From contig CM060732.1 of NCBI GenBank assembly GCA_030704615.1, forward strand, positions 69,173,053 to 69,237,052: DNA of 64,000 nt, in the 5' to 3' direction. The stretch comes from Takakia lepidozioides. Its lineage: Eukaryota; Streptophyta; Takakiopsida; Takakiales; Takakiaceae. The notes beneath the pieces were generated by a model. That model was not told the DNA's origin, searched no databases, and saw only the letters and a list, made by a program, of their open reading frames with translations. The translations under genes and the position numbers were made by a program. Below are positions 20,834 to 33,686 of the stretch, piece by piece (position 1 is the first letter of the stretch; every line of letters starts with the position of its first letter).

Positions 20834-23800
20834 ATGGAGGAGGTGAATCCTTCGCTGAGTAAGAAGGCAGCGCAGAAGGCAGCCAAGAAGGCGGAGCGGG
20901 TGACCAGGCAGCTGGCGGGAGCGGCGATCAATGTGAAAGAGGATGACCCGTTGGCGGGCAACTATGGGGATGTGAGTTTGGAATCTTTGCAGAGCAAAGA
21001 TGTTACAGGGCGGAAGTGGACTGAGGTGTCGGGGCTGGATGTTGAGCTGGAGGGGAAGACCGTCTTGATTCGAGGGCGTGTGCACACGGTGAGGGGCACG
21101 GGGAAGAGGGCTTTCTTGGTGGTGCGGGAGGCGGGCCATACCGTGCAGGGTGTGCTGTCGTTGGAAGAGAATGTTGTGAGCAAAGGTATGGTGAATTATG
21201 CCGGCAAGCTCAGCAAGGAGTCGATTGTCGATGTGGAGGGCATTGTCTCTGTACCTGAGAATCCCGTCGTGGGTACTTCCCAACAGGTTCTCCCTCTCTG
21301 TCTCTCTCTGTCTCTCTCTCTTGAGCCCCCTGAGACATGTTCTCGATTGGTAAATATAGGTTGGTGAGAGTGTGATTGCACTGGATGTGCAGGTAGAGCT
21401 GCAAGTACGGAAGGTGTATTGCATCAACAAGGCAGCATCAATGCTTCCTTTTAATTTGGAGGATGCAGCCCGGAGTGAGCACGACTTTGAGAAGGCAGAA
21501 GAGGTACATTTTGAGCTACGTCTCAATTTTTATCTTGGAGTCGAGGAACATTGTCGACATAGCTAGAGACGTCCTTCCATTTGTTTTTAATGAGACGAAG
21601 ACTCTCCCTGGTGTGATCTTGTCCTATGTAAAATGTACAGGGCACAATGTCTAGAGACAAGAGATTCTCAGTCAGTGGATTCTTAGGGAAATTACTTCAT
21701 GTAACTGACATTCTCACCCTCTACTCTACTGTCTCTGATGCCAATTGGTTCAACGATATTGCATTCTTTGTTTCTCACTCTGAATCAGTGAGAGCAGCAC
21801 AGTGATAGAAAGGAGGATTGGGGTGTTTGCTCAGGAAGGAAAGCAGTATGTGAGGGTGGGGCAAGACACAAGGCTAAACAACCGGGTCCTTGATTTGCGC
21901 ACTCCTGCCAACCAGGCCATCTTTCGAGTCCAGTGCCAGGTTGCCACGGTAATATCTTAATTACTACCTCTGTTGCGTGTGCAGTGCAAGGATTTGGTAG
22001 GTGCAGGATGAGGAGGTGCATGAACAAGGAGTGGCAGGGAACAGTGATAGAGAATGCAGAATTTGGGCTGAGTGAGCTGTGGCTGTGGGATTGGGCAGCT
22101 TTTCCGGCAGTGTTTACTGGACAAGGACTTTGTGGAACTGCACACACCTAAGCTCATAGCTGGGGCCAGTGAGGGAGGCTCGTCGGTGTTCAAGCTAGAC
22201 TATAAGGGCCAGCCAGCATGCCTTGCACAATCCCCACAGCTCCACAAACAAATGGCTATCTGTGCTGATTTTGGTCGAGTCTTTGAAATCTGTCCTGTCT
22301 TCCGGGCTGAAGACTCCTTCACCCACAGACATCTGTGTGAGTTCACCGGGCTTGATCTGGAAATGGAGATTAAGGAGCACTATTTTGAGGTGCTCCTCTA
22401 CAACTGCTTTTGCTTTGTTTTATTTTTTTTAGTCATGGCTCCTTGATGCAACACTGTAGCCTTGGTATTGACAAGGTGCAACAGCAAGCGATTGACAAGT
22501 GGTTCTGGTGGGACAGGTGTTGGACCTGCTGGAGAGCATGTTTGTGGACATATTTGATGGGATAAATGAGAAATGTGCTAAGCAGTTGAAGGCAATAAAT
22601 GCACAGTATCCATTTGAGCCTCTTCAGGTGCAGTCTGCCACTTTCCATGAGGATCCTTGGCACCATAGGCATTTGGATAACCATGTGGGAAGCAGTATCA
22701 GGAAATGCAGGCTTTGAATATTCCCACTTGAGGCTCAAGGATTGAAATTTCTCATGATGTCCATAGGAAGTCTTGGTGTGTCAAGATGTGCTGATGCCAA
22801 GTTGTATGGATGGATGGCAGTATTTGCGGAAGACCCTTCGCATCAAATTTAGTGAAGGTGTGGCACTACTTGAGGTTCGTTATGAGACCCATTGTGTTCT
22901 CTCTCTCTCTCACTCGCTTATGCACTTGCAAGGGCATTACTAAATAAAAAACAGAGGAGAGCCAGAACCCTTGACACCTCAACACCTACTCGGGACAGCT
23001 ATGGAGGGCAGCCTGGGAAGTCCAACTCAGACAATGCTTACACAACCAGCCAGTGACAAAGTAGCCATAGAAACTATGCCGCCCGTGAGTAGTATGTGCA
23101 GACAGGAAAACACCCAGCGCTTCGGTCTAAGTGCAGTGAGAGCCACCACAGAAACTCACTCAGTTGCAACCTACCTGTCATGGGGTGGGGGGATGGTGCA
23201 CCATCCAAATGTATATGATGAATATATGTCTTTCCTCTTCTTTGCATACACCTTCTTACATTGCTTTCTTCTCTCACATATTGAAAAATACATTTATATT
23301 TCCCATGAAACGTCCAACCCATGCAGATCATCTTGTAACTTTTGTCAATACCTGCAGGAAGCTGGAGTGAAGGTTGATCCGATGGGGGACCTCAACACAG
23401 AAACAGAGAGGTTGCTGGGGAAGATCATCAAAGACAAGTAAGCTTCTCACTCTCTCCCCCTATCTCGGGTACTGTATGCAAATGAAATAGGCTGCAACAT
23501 AAGCTATGTTGGGAATGTATTGGTAATGTTGGCAAGTTTTCCTTTTATCCAACTCTCTATCCCTAGTTTGTAAATCCAGGACTGACATGAAACACCCTAT
23601 CATACCAGGTTCCACACAGACTTCTATGTGCTTCATCGTTATCCAGCGGCAATCAGGCCCTTCTACACTATGCCTTGTTGGGATGACCCCCTTTATAGCA
23701 ATTCGTTTGACGTTTTCATTCGAGGTAGCTGTCCCTCTCCCTTCAGGTGTCCTGGAGATGTAATGAATCCTTTCATTCTTCTTTCTCTGCCTCTCCCTTT

Positions 23801-25168
23801 TGTCCAGAGGGTGATATCAACTAGCCTGTTACATCACTGCTCAATTTTCTATAACCGATTATTCCTGGTGCTGTGTGAACACTAGTGGAAGTTTGGTCAG
23901 GTCTGGTTGCCATTGCCAACGTTTACAGGTAGCAGTGAGTTTTGTCATCCCTCGCCTGTTGTTGTCTCCTCTCCTGGTGGATGCCATGCTGCTTCATTGG
24001 GAGAGAGTGAGTGTGGGGATAATGCAAGCAGCATAGTATTATACATGATCTTGAAGTGGGTGATAAACAACCTCTTCGTTTTCATTTACAGAATGGTTTG
24101 TTTGTGAACAGGAGAGGAGATAATATCCGGGGCCCAGCGTGTACATGAACCAGAGTTGCTTACCAGGCGAGCAAGAGAGATTGGAATTGACGTTAGCACA
24201 CTATCCACTTATATTGATTCTTTTCGGTACTCTCTTTTTGCACCCTCTGCTAATTTTGTGGTTAGCTAAAATGCCCTCTCTCTGTTGGGGCCCTGTAGAC
24301 TTATGGAATGGCTTTCTTTCCGTCTTTGTCTCCGTCTCTGTCTCTCTCTTTTTTTGTAGCCACGAGACTACAGCAAACATTGTCTTGTAAGTGCATTCTC
24401 CATGTGGAGCAGCTTACCTAATTGGTGGTTATCTGAATGGGTGTTTATTGATACGCTGTTGTACTGTGTCATGGATAGTTCCTCCTGTGTTTTTGTGCAT
24501 GCTGGATGTCAAATACTTGAAATCCTTGCTGTCATGTTAGAACTCTGGCAAGTTCATGTTGTGTCTCATATTCCCTTCTGGTGTCACCAACTGGCACCTT
24601 GAGGGTTGGTATCTGCTGGAGACTTCTGCTGTGAAGCTACAAATATAGCTGAGAAATAGTCAGCGAGAGTTCATGTAATTGATACACAGTCTACAGCCCT
24701 AAAGGTAGCAAGCAAGAACCTGAAGCCCCTGTAATTCGGAGCAAGAATAGTTGGAAAGGGATGCAGAGTAATCATAGCCAACACTGATTCAACAGCAGGG
24801 AAAGTTTTTCATACTTTCTGGCAGTACTTAACCTGGAAGATTCCCAGCATCCAATATATGACAAATTGTGTTTCCTTGATGATGTCTAGCACAGCAACAG
24901 ACCTGCATTATATTAGATCTTAGGAGAGGTTCATTTATGTTTAGTAAACAAGTCTGATTGACTCTACGGTTTCTCCAGAGAATAAGGGGAGGGTGAAAGT
25001 GAACATATGTGCCAAATGGTAAGCCTGTGTGGAGGGTGCAGGTGGGGAGCGGTGCCACATGGAGGTGCTGGAGTAGGATTGGAGCGGGTGGTGATGCTCT
25101 TCTGTGCTCTCAATAACATTCGCAAGACCTCACTGTTCCCTCGTGACCCCCAGCGGCTGGCCCCATGA
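20834..25168 (+). CDS. DARS: cytosolic aspartyl-tRNA synthetase, 10 exons
   Basis: Exons 20834-21286, 21393-21503, 21835-21948, 22099-22389, 22517-22627, 22821-22874, 23358-23437, 23609-23724, 24112-24226 and 25042-25168. All introns are GT-AG, phases close, and the product has 523 residues, in the family range. It charges tRNA-Asp in the cytosol. Residues 1-70 are a Lys/Ala-rich extension of the eukaryotic type. About 75-170 is the OB-fold anticodon domain ([20 protein letters not shown]). The class II core has motif 1 near 217-245, motif 2 at 294-315 ([15 protein letters not shown]) and motif 3 at 492-497 (GVGLER). [12 protein letters not shown] is intact. Oddity: the loop usually read RYGAPPHGG is RWGAVPHGG (482-490), across the last splice junction. 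A telo-box and GA run precede the ATG. The frame shows no damage. Confidence 0.93.
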
Positions 25169-26551
25169 GATGACCTATTTTCTTAAAATGGATTGATTTG
25201 ACACGACTCACCAAAGGAGTTGAAGAGGTGTGTTCATTACACCACCTACCATTGTTGACCTCAAAACCATCTGTGGGAAACCCTATGATCTGCCGTAGAG
25301 CGTCTCATTCTTTTCTACGTTTTCCGGACCACAAATTACTGAGTAAAAACAGCTTTTCAACTATCAGAATATGGAAATTATACTTGACAGTGCAGGTTGA
25401 TCGATCATCTACAGTGTCTCCACATTATATTCTTCATGACGGAAGTTTGCAGATTAAAAGATCTGTCATGTTGTTCAATTAACTAGAGCATTGCATTTGA
25501 AATTTCGAAGTGAGTGAAGTTTGACATGGAGGTATGTTTCAAGCATCCTGCCTTTCCATATACTGGGTTGCTGACCCATGTGAATGCATCAACCTTATTG
25601 GAGCTTGTTGGTGTTGTTGTTTCATGCTTGCACGTTGGAGAGCATTGAGGGTTGGGATTTTGACGGCAAAACATAACCTAAAATGTAACCTACTGAATGA
25701 ACACTGCACAGATGAGGAACTTCTTTAAACTGCATAGAGGACAATACATTTTATTTTGGTACTGAACAAGGGCAAAGTATGCCCAAACCAAACACCATTA
25801 ATTATTGTAGGGCCTGATCCCACATCCCAAAAGAAAGCAATCGGCAAAATATGCCCACTGTTGTCTTCGGATATGAATGGAAAAAGTCCTAACACTTCAA
25901 TAATTCCCGTTACTATCCCTTGAATTAAGTTATAGGCTTACATCAATTCATAGATACCTGTTGCCTTTGAACACTCTGGATTATGAGTGCCAAGCACTGG
26001 AGCCATTGATACTCAATATGTTCCCATGGCAGACTGACTTCGGAGTCATTGTACCATCATTATGATGGTACATAACTACCATAATCACCATAACTACCTT
26101 ATTGATGTACCATCATATGATGGTACCATTAAGTAGGTGATGATATAAAGTTACAAGCTCTTTTACACTCTATGAAACTCTGCAGGAGAGAGAGTGACAT
26201 GGGTTCATTGGTGTAGCCTGTTGCTTTTCTAAAATGAAAAGCCATGGTTTCTTTAGTCAGAGCCATAATCCAATTAGGCCTAGGACTTTCTAACCTTCAG
26301 TAGCCAAATAGCACATAACTCTTAACACTTGGATGAGAGTAAGCTGTAGAAATAGTATGAAAGACGAGATTAGTGCTTGATCCACTCCGAACTTACCAGC
26401 ACGACAGAGACAGACATAGATTGAGACTGTCGAATTCTAAGATCCCTACTCTTTAGCAGATGGAGAGAACAATCTCTGCTGTAGTGTGCAAAAATATGTA
26501 AGTGATAAGATTTAAGATGTTCAACTGCTGTGTCCTCAGTCATCCATGCAG
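25169..26551. other. intergenic, no gene recognised
   Basis: 3' flank of the aspartyl-tRNA synthetase and 3' flank of the convergent TTC1 gene. It contains a short run of ATGATGGTAC-type repeats near 26050-26130 (about ACCATCATNATGATGGTAC), which can form small hairpins. No open frame of interest was seen. Confidence 0.5.
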
Positions 26552-29500
26552 TTATTTCTGAAAGTTGATGGAGTAGGAACCCGTGTTAGGATCCTTGACA
26601 GCCTTGAAATTGTCAACATTCATCCCAAAGCGCCCCAACAGAGAGTTTCCCAAATCTTTCAGCTTTCCTGCTCAGTCAAACGAACAAACGGGCACTTCTG
26701 AGTATTGAAGACTTCTTACTACAAACACAGATACATTGATCGTTTAATAAGAATTATCAAAACAAGTCAACATGCATCCTCCACAGATACACACATGCCT
26801 GCATAGCTTCCTTCACATACAAAGAGCAAACTATAGCCACCCTTGAATTCTTCGATATCAAAACCTTACCACCGGTCAGTAGCTCAATTGGATAGTGCCA
26901 CTTGGAGCCACACAGGTGATTCAGGGTTCAAATCCTGCTACCTTGTTGGATGTGGAATTGTCTGGAATTGTGGCTGTTGGGCCTGGGGTCCATGCCTCCA
27001 TGGGCTTTATGTGAAAGATCATTTTTTCCCCCCCCTCCTCTTGTAAGGGCCTGAATTGTGAGCTGTCGCTACCAGGTTTCCACTTTAAGAGACTTATTAT
27101 AAAAAATAAAATAGAACTGTTCCCATACATTGAGTCATAATACACATTTATGAATGAACCCAAGATCACAGATATAATCTGATTATGCACAGCTTTCGTT
27201 AATGTGCAAAACATGTGGCGTGTGTACTGGGATCCACATGCATTTTTCATTGCTTTCAAAAAACTCACCCTGGTTTGCAGATATTAAAAACAAAGAGGGA
27301 GTGTGCAACTTACCAAGCATCTCCTCCTTCATCTTCTCCCGTTTCGCCTCAGCCAAAGGCTCCAGCCGCCGAATGGTTTCTCTAGCTTGTCTGTTCCCAG
27401 AATCTAGCTCCACCACCACCTTCAAATCTACACACCCAATGGACACCATTTCCAACTAATGCACCATAAACATAACTCAAATCCTAGGGATGCTGTTTCT
27501 CTCCTTGCTCAACATCCAAATGGCTACATTCTGCCCTTTTAGTTTGATCATGCCGCTGCCAACCCACCGAGGTCAAATCTATGTTCAGGAGTGCTGAGAT
27601 CGCCTTATGCATTCCAGCATACCATAAACGCCACCTTCAAACCAACACCTGAAACTCATCTGATGCACTGTCATTGTCTGTACATAGCACTCAGTAATTT
27701 TGGCAGAGTTCCATACCCTGGAAATTGGTGAGGGTCAGTAAATCCTGGAGGAACTATCCCATCCTCAGTACTGTCACAATCAATTTACACAGGAATAGCC
27801 AACGAGGATTTGCCTGAAAACTCCAACAGGAGTTTTGATGGAAATAATTCATCAACCACTGTTAATCCTCCTCACCCTCCTTTAATATCCTGCATCAATT
27901 GCGGTTGTTCCGCCTGTCCGACTCACGTGAAGTTGCACCCAAACCCCATTTCCACCTACTTTATATTCTTCAAACAATCGTGCATGCCCCCACATCCGTT
28001 AATTACAGTATGGAACTGCCACCCAGGAACCAAGCTATTCAATCCTTTAGCCCCAAGTCCAGGTAGTACCAGTAAGAGCCTCCTCAAATCGCTCAAGTTT
28101 CTCATTAGCCTGAGCCCGACGTGTCAGTGCCTTGATGTATTTTGCATCTAGTTCAAGTGCTTTTGTGGCCTCTTTCACTGCTCCGTCATAGTTCTTCTGC
28201 AGAGTATCACCACCCAAACCACAAGCCTTGTCAATCTGCCTTATAATTGGTAATAAAACGCAAAGCAACGACACCCATATGACATTTCAAACCCTCAAAC
28301 ACTCATCGAGGATGGCAGCTCCATGACACATGGCTTCCTGGATGTGATCTTACGAGTACATAGGTTATTTTAGAGAAGGGATTGGGGTTCAAAAGACACT
28401 TGATTGGTTTCACAAATATGTGCCCAGATAATGGAAGTAATCTTAGCAGTCAGCTACCAAACAGAACAATTGATATGTAAATTAAATTCTGTGTATTATA
28501 CTTATGTACGTGATTTTGGTGAGAGAAAGAAATGAGAAAGACCCATACTAGAGAGAGGCAGGGTAGGAGGGCAGCAACACATACCAGCTGAAGTAGGCAA
28601 ATTGCACGATTGGAGTAACACATAGCGCGGGTCTCCTTTGCACTTGGATGATCAGGTGCACTTTCCAAGGCAGTAGAATAGCATTGCATAGCCTCCACAA
28701 ACTTGCCTGCTGCATACAGACTGTTGCCCTCTGCTTTCAAGGCATTGGCTTGCACTAAGGCCCTCTGAAACCATCTCAACCAATGGGGTGTCACAACCAA
28801 GCCAAGTTCAGCTATTTTCACAGGAAGTTAGATTTAGTGAAACTGCTATATCTTACAAGAATTTGTTTTCCCAAATGTTCAATATGATCGCTTTGTGATA
28901 AAATTGAAGCTCCACCTAAGACTCCATGCATCCCGAATAAGCAGCTCACTCTGTCTCCAACTATGGGAGTGTGAAGTTGAAATAGCAAGTGGAGTATGCA
29001 TGAATGTAGTCCCCTGCTCTCTCTAATCCCAATATTCAAAATCTGTCTATCAGGTCATTCTGGATTTGCTTGATATGAAGTTTCATTTTATGGTGTTGCC
29101 GGCTTTGTAACCTGGTTGTCATTGCCTTTACTATAGATCATGTGTCCTCTTCCTTCTACATCTCTTCCTATATCTGGCTCTCGCTCCTACCATTACTGTG
29201 GCTTGACAGGTGATGGTAGTCCAATGGAATCAATAAACAGGTTCAGTTTCAACATACACCCAACACTTCTTACAAAACTTCCAGACCGCATATAGACCTT
29301 AGAGCAGTGGTGAAGAAAGGGGGCCTTCACCCATGCAGTCAAATCAGCTCCAAATGGGCACTGAATTGTACAAGTCTTCTTAAGGCAGCCCGACAAAGAA
29401 GTTATGACTCCCACTCATGAACAATATGATGTTCGTGTGTGTAAGGAAAGATGGTTCTATGAAAGCTCATGTGACTGATGGTCTTTCTCAAACAGAGATG

Positions 29501-30866
29501 TTACAAGTTAGTCATTTACTAAGTTTACCAACTCACCGAACATTGTTCTTCTTCTGTCAAGGCATCCTCGAACTGCTCTCCTGTACTTCTGGATGTTGTC
29601 GGGATGTTTTCATCATGGCTCTTCGCATCGACATCAGAGTTGGTCTCAAGTGGGATCTCTTTGTCCTGGCTCTCCCCGTCAGCATCATCATTCTCATCAC
29701 CCTCACTTGCAGTCTCCCAACCGTCCCCTTCCCCTCCATTGGTCTCTCCCTTCTTGGAGTGGGTCTCCTGCTCAGTTTCTGAAAGTTTGATAGATGATGT
29801 GTTACCAACATATCTTCATAAACAGTTCGACGCCAATAAAAATTCACCTCTCATATTTCCACCATCTTAAGGATTCAATTCTGGCAACAAACCTCCCTTC
29901 TTAGAAAGCCAACGGTGGCATGACTCTTCTCTTGTACAGCTTTAGGTTTTTCACTGTCTCCAACCATTCACGGGTGCATGCGCCACTAAATTCTATCAGT
30001 CCATCACCCCTTGTGCCCTCAAAAGCAAACAAAACCCTATAGAGTAACAGATCAACAGTCAGTATTGTACAACTGTAACTTGTATAGCTCATCCCAGACA
30101 ATTGGCTGGCACCTTTTATGATGAAACCCCACAACGGTTGTGACAAGTGGAAGCAATAATTGGACTGATTCATTTTAGCTCATTTAACCACACGTTGAAA
30201 CATGTTCGATCTCACGCAATTTCAGGCCTTCAGACGATCGATCTTATACAAAAATTCTCGTCCGCAGATCCCACGACTTTGAAGCTGTGAATGTCAATTC
30301 TCCTAACAATATCCGGAGAGAAGTGGACGCTTTCACGACTATATTGAGGTTTCACTTTTCACGTCCACAGATGCAGCGACAGGAATAAGCAGCTCTCGTC
30401 TTTACCCCAGATCTGTGTCAACGTCACACAAAACTCTCACACGAGTGACCTCTAATTGCATCGATCCCAATGCCGCTCGGTTCCGGACTGCCAATGCAGC
30501 CACTATCAGCATAGATTTGCTACAGCATTGACTCTTATTGTCTTCGTTCAGCGCCGTTACCAATGCAAGTCCTTCCAAGACGTTAAGATTTGATTAACAG
30601 AAAATACATAGAAAACCCTAATATACCGTGAGTAGCCCGATCACAGATACAATGTCAAGGAGAACTAGAGATGAATCAGACAGCTGATCCCTACCAGCAC
30701 CGGTCGCCACAGCTCCTGCCTCGCTCGGTGCCACCGATGCATTTCCAGGAAAATCCTTTGGCTTGGTGCTCACCTCCTGGAGTTTGAAGCTCGATGTGGA
30801 TTCTTCTCTCTGCTCAATTCGCTCTTCCTCCACCTTCTCCTCTTCCACAGGATCAATCTGCACCAT
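26552..30866 (-). CDS. TTC1: TTC1-like tetratricopeptide repeat co-chaperone, 6 exons
   Basis: Exons in coding order: 30866-30695, 29778-29537, 28764-28585, 28196-28070, 27427-27314, 26667-26552. All introns are GT-AG, phases match (1,0,0,1,1), and there are 316 residues. Residues 1-138 are an acidic, disordered leader ending FEDALTEEEQ. Three TPRs cover about 139-245 (NALKAEGNSLYAAGKFVEAM; CYSNRAICLLQL; NYDGAVKEATKALELDAKYI; KALTRRAQANEKLERFEEAL). The tail has RRLEPLAEAKREKMKEEMLG and LGNSLLGRFGMNVDNFKAVK, the signature end of TTC1. Family proteins bind Hsp70/Hsp90 C-termini in the cytosol. The start is the ATG at 30866, preceded by a divergent NAA38 gene. Intron 5 contains a SINE (26874-27107). 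Confidence 0.92.
26874..27107 (+). mobile_element. tRNA-derived SINE, copy 2
   Basis: Box A TAGCTCAATTGG (26880-26891) and box B GGTTCAAATCC (26925-26935). A longer body follows and then the tail CTGTCGCTACCAGGTTTCC, ending in an A-rich stretch. It sits in intron 5 of TTC1, antisense to the gene. Shared head and tail with 20153-20345 define one family in this genome. Confidence 0.72.
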
Positions 30867-31110
30867 GATGTTCAAACACACAAAGGCCTATGCCTTACTT
30901 TAGTTTTCTTTCTCGCTCTTCTCACCTTTTCTCTTGCTTCTCTGCCCATCCCATTTGAGAGCATTCAGTAACGAGGGATATACCAGAATATGCTACATAA
31001 CAGACTCTGTAATGGATTCTAGGATCAATGAATTTTCCTTTTGCTCAGAGTTGAACTATGGTAAAGGGACAGCCGGTCTTGTGGCTGCGAGGACGAGGGA
31101 GACGAGAGCG
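30867..31110. promoter_or_regulatory. shared divergent promoter of TTC1 and NAA38
   Basis: Only 244 bp separate the two start codons, which point away from each other. CT-rich sequence (TTTCTTTCTCGCTCTTCTC) lies on the TTC1 side. No clear TATA box was found on either side, as is usual for housekeeping divergent pairs. In-frame ATGs upstream of 31111 leave the exact NAA38 leader open. Confidence 0.55.
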
Positions 31111-31467
31111 ATGGAGGGAGGGTCGCATGGAGAAGAGAAGCAAGAAGAGGAGGGGGTGGAGAAGGTGAAGCCCATAGTGAAGCAGGCGCGGAAGCTTCTG
31201 TATCGCAGGCTGCGTGTGGGAGTGGAGGACGGAAGGGTGTTTGTGGGGAAATTTCACTGTCTGGACAAACAAGGGAACATAATTTTGTATGACACGCTGG
31301 AGTTCAGGCAAATTCCTGCTCCCTCTGCATCCTCTGCACCGGTGATGAAGGAGCTCGCTCCCATGGAGCAGCGCAGCCTGGGCCTTGTTCTCATTCCAGC
31401 TCGCTGCCGCACTTCGTGCTGTGTTGAGTGCTCGCTTGACGAGCAGCTGTCGTTGCTTTCTCTTTAA
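31111..31467 (+). CDS. NAA38: NatC auxiliary subunit NAA38 (LSm-domain protein)
   Basis: 118 residues on one exon. An acidic N-terminus is followed by an LSm fold: ARKLLYRRLRVGVEDGRVFV, GKFHCLDKQGNIILYDTLEF (Sm1), then a linker and RSLGLVLIPARCRTSCCVE (Sm2). NAA38 is the small third subunit of N-terminal acetyltransferase C and stabilises NAA30/NAA35, which acetylate Met-hydrophobic N-termini. Length and domain match the family. I chose the ATG at 31111; an in-frame ATG at 31012 would add 33 residues that do not look conserved. Divergent from TTC1. Confidence 0.85.
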   Translation: MEGGSHGEEKQEEEGVEKVKPIVKQARKLLYRRLRVGVEDGRVFVGKFHCLDKQGNIILYDTLEFRQIPAPSASSAPVMKELAPMEQRSLGLVLIPARCRTSCCVECSLDEQLSLLSL

Positions 31468-31969
31468 TCCTCTCCTCAACGTAGATGGAGTAATTGGACG
31501 GGAAAGCGACGGTGGTTGGGTGTGTTTCACGGATGGTGCTATTTACGTCTTTCATGGTTCGTTTTACCAGATACCGGTGGTCTACCATGCTCCACAGCAA
31601 TTGATCCATTGGTTCGAGGGAGAGGGTATCCAGAGATTGGATCTAGGCGACATGGTCGGTTATCGCTGTAGGGCTCACTGGAGCTGGTGTCAGATAACCA
31701 GATGGAAGCCAGACATGGCAATTTGGGAGGAAGATGGTTGCACCTTTTGCTGGGTCATGAGCGTATGTGCAGAACTTGTTTCAGATGATGAACTTCACCC
31801 ACTTGTGCATCAGTGTTCTCATGGTGTAGACAGGAACGGGGTGCCTGTATATTACAGGAGTTATCAACTACTTCAAAAATATCGAGTGAGACAGGTGGAA
31901 CCGAGATGCCATGGGAGCCCGAGTTGTGGCTTCACTGTTTGTTTTTTAAGCTCTCTTGGGTGGATGTAG
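31468..31969 (+). other. open frame of unknown status downstream of NAA38
   Basis: A frame open from within NAA38 to 31969 (195 codons in total) has no recognised family. It contains many Trp and Cys residues (CRAHWSWCQITRWKPDMAIW) and could be an exon or chance. A short phrase, HGVDRNGVPVYY, recalls Sec14/CRAL-TRIO proteins, but the surroundings do not. I do not assign a product. Confidence 0.25.
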
Positions 31970-33686
31970 ATCACGTAAAGGCTAATCTTGCTGAGGGAAG
32001 GGCCACTATGTGTTAGATTGTCTTCTTCCTATATCCCATTATGCACACAGCTATGCTCTACAGCTTTCACTGGGATAACTTGTAGTACTTGTGTGTGTGT
32101 CTCTCTCTCACTGTTTTATCCATGCACTCAAACCCCAACAGGCCTTCTTGAGCTTTGCTTGGCTCTTTCACTGAAAGAAAAGTTGAATATGGACATCTTC
32201 CAGCACCTAGGCCACTTGTATTGGGACTGCATCATGCTCTTGCAACACACAATATGAATGCTAGGAATACAATAAGAGACTCGAGGCAATAAGGCAATTT
32301 AGCTCTTCCTCTCATTGCCAAGTTTGGCACAACAATTTCAAAACTGACCTTATCTTGACGGTTTTCCAGGGTTGTGATTGACCTCATGCGATACTCATCA
32401 TGGTTCAATGAAGTGGAGACCTCTCCACAGCACTAGTAGATCCTTGTTATAATCACACTGTCAGGCCCTCTTTGAAAGAACCTCAAAAGGCAGTCACCCC
32501 TTTAGAAATGAAACCGAATACTTTGGAGTCTAAGTACCAAAGTATTTATAAACCTGATGGTATGCGGTTGGAAGGCCAGAATCAACCTCAGTAAGGTTAG
32601 TCCCACTTATTCCACCCAAACAGAGTATGGGGTCAGATGTAAGTACAGCTTTCATGTCAACCTGAAGTCGGGGGCCTAGCCCCTAACATGGCAAATCCCT
32701 TTTACATTCCCTACACTCCCATCTCCAAAACTAATGCATAGGATTAACACACAATATCAGAAACCCTGAATCCGAAAAATTGCGGCTTCTGAGATAATAT
32801 GATGTTCAATAGTAGTTTCTATCAGGCCTTAAGCCGAAAGAATAAAGAGTACAGAAAGCTAAGGAAAGCTGTTAAGCCCCCAGCTCTCTGCTTTGCTACA
32901 GGCCCCATATGAGTGTGGGTATCACTTGCTATTTGTTTGCTAGCTGGCGCTGTGTGTTGTGCTTTTCGAATTTGTTGACAGGGGCGCAGCACTAGTTGGC
33001 CATCTCCTGCTTTTGGCACTAGGTGCTTATGTTCTAGGGCTTCAATCTCTTCTGCTCTTTCCAATTGGTAGCTTACTTTTGGAAGGAAGTTAGACCGACC
33101 ACACTTATCCTGCCTGAGCTGCGTTCTTGTCACTCACACTTTGGGGTCACTCACTTTTGGGATTTGCATTCCCTGATTCGACTTTTTGCTCCATTAAGTT
33201 TGTTCCTAGGTGTGCCCTTTTAACAAATTAGAGAGGGTGATCGAGAATGAAATTAAATGAAATGGAACTTATAGGGTCCGCAGAAAGCTCAGAGAGCTTA
33301 TGGGAAAAATGGAACAAGAAACAAGAAAGCAAAAGGACTGGAGCCGAAAGACTGGAGCCGAAAGCAGCCAGGGGAGAAAATGGGAGGAAGGAAACTTATT
33401 ACATCCGAGAGAGAGAGAGAGAGAATGAAGGAAAGCCACAGATAAGTAGACGGATGTGGGGGCCCAGTCTGAAACTGTACCTGTCGCTCAAAGATAACGT
33501 GTTAAAGCCGTTGCCGTTGTTGGCAACTCTTAGTATAGCAGGCCCTCCCACCAACTTGTCATCACCTGTCTTATGCCTGATTCATGAGTAACAAGAGCAT
33601 CATGAATTGTAAATACTACTAAGTAGTATTCCAGTAATACTTGATTGACATTCCAGATTATCTACAATTACTATAGATGAAACTAA
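31970..33686. other. intergenic, repeats only
   Basis: No recognisable gene. It holds a GT/CT run near 32090-32110, a block (32880-33050) repeated at 59570-59720, and a GA run near 33410-33424. Confidence 0.5.
32880..33050. repeat. dispersed block e, copy 1
   Basis: Related to 59570-59720: TTGCTATTTG, GCTAGNTGGC, GAATTTGNTGACAGGG, TCTCCTGCTTTTGGCA. The two copies lie in the same orientation on either side of the giant MULE. They are clearly diverged. Confidence 0.5.

Noticed and set aside
31385-31969. Sec14/CRAL-TRIO protein downstream of NAA38
   Set aside because: Only one short phrase (HGVDRNGVPVYY) fits; the rest has no lipid-binding motif.
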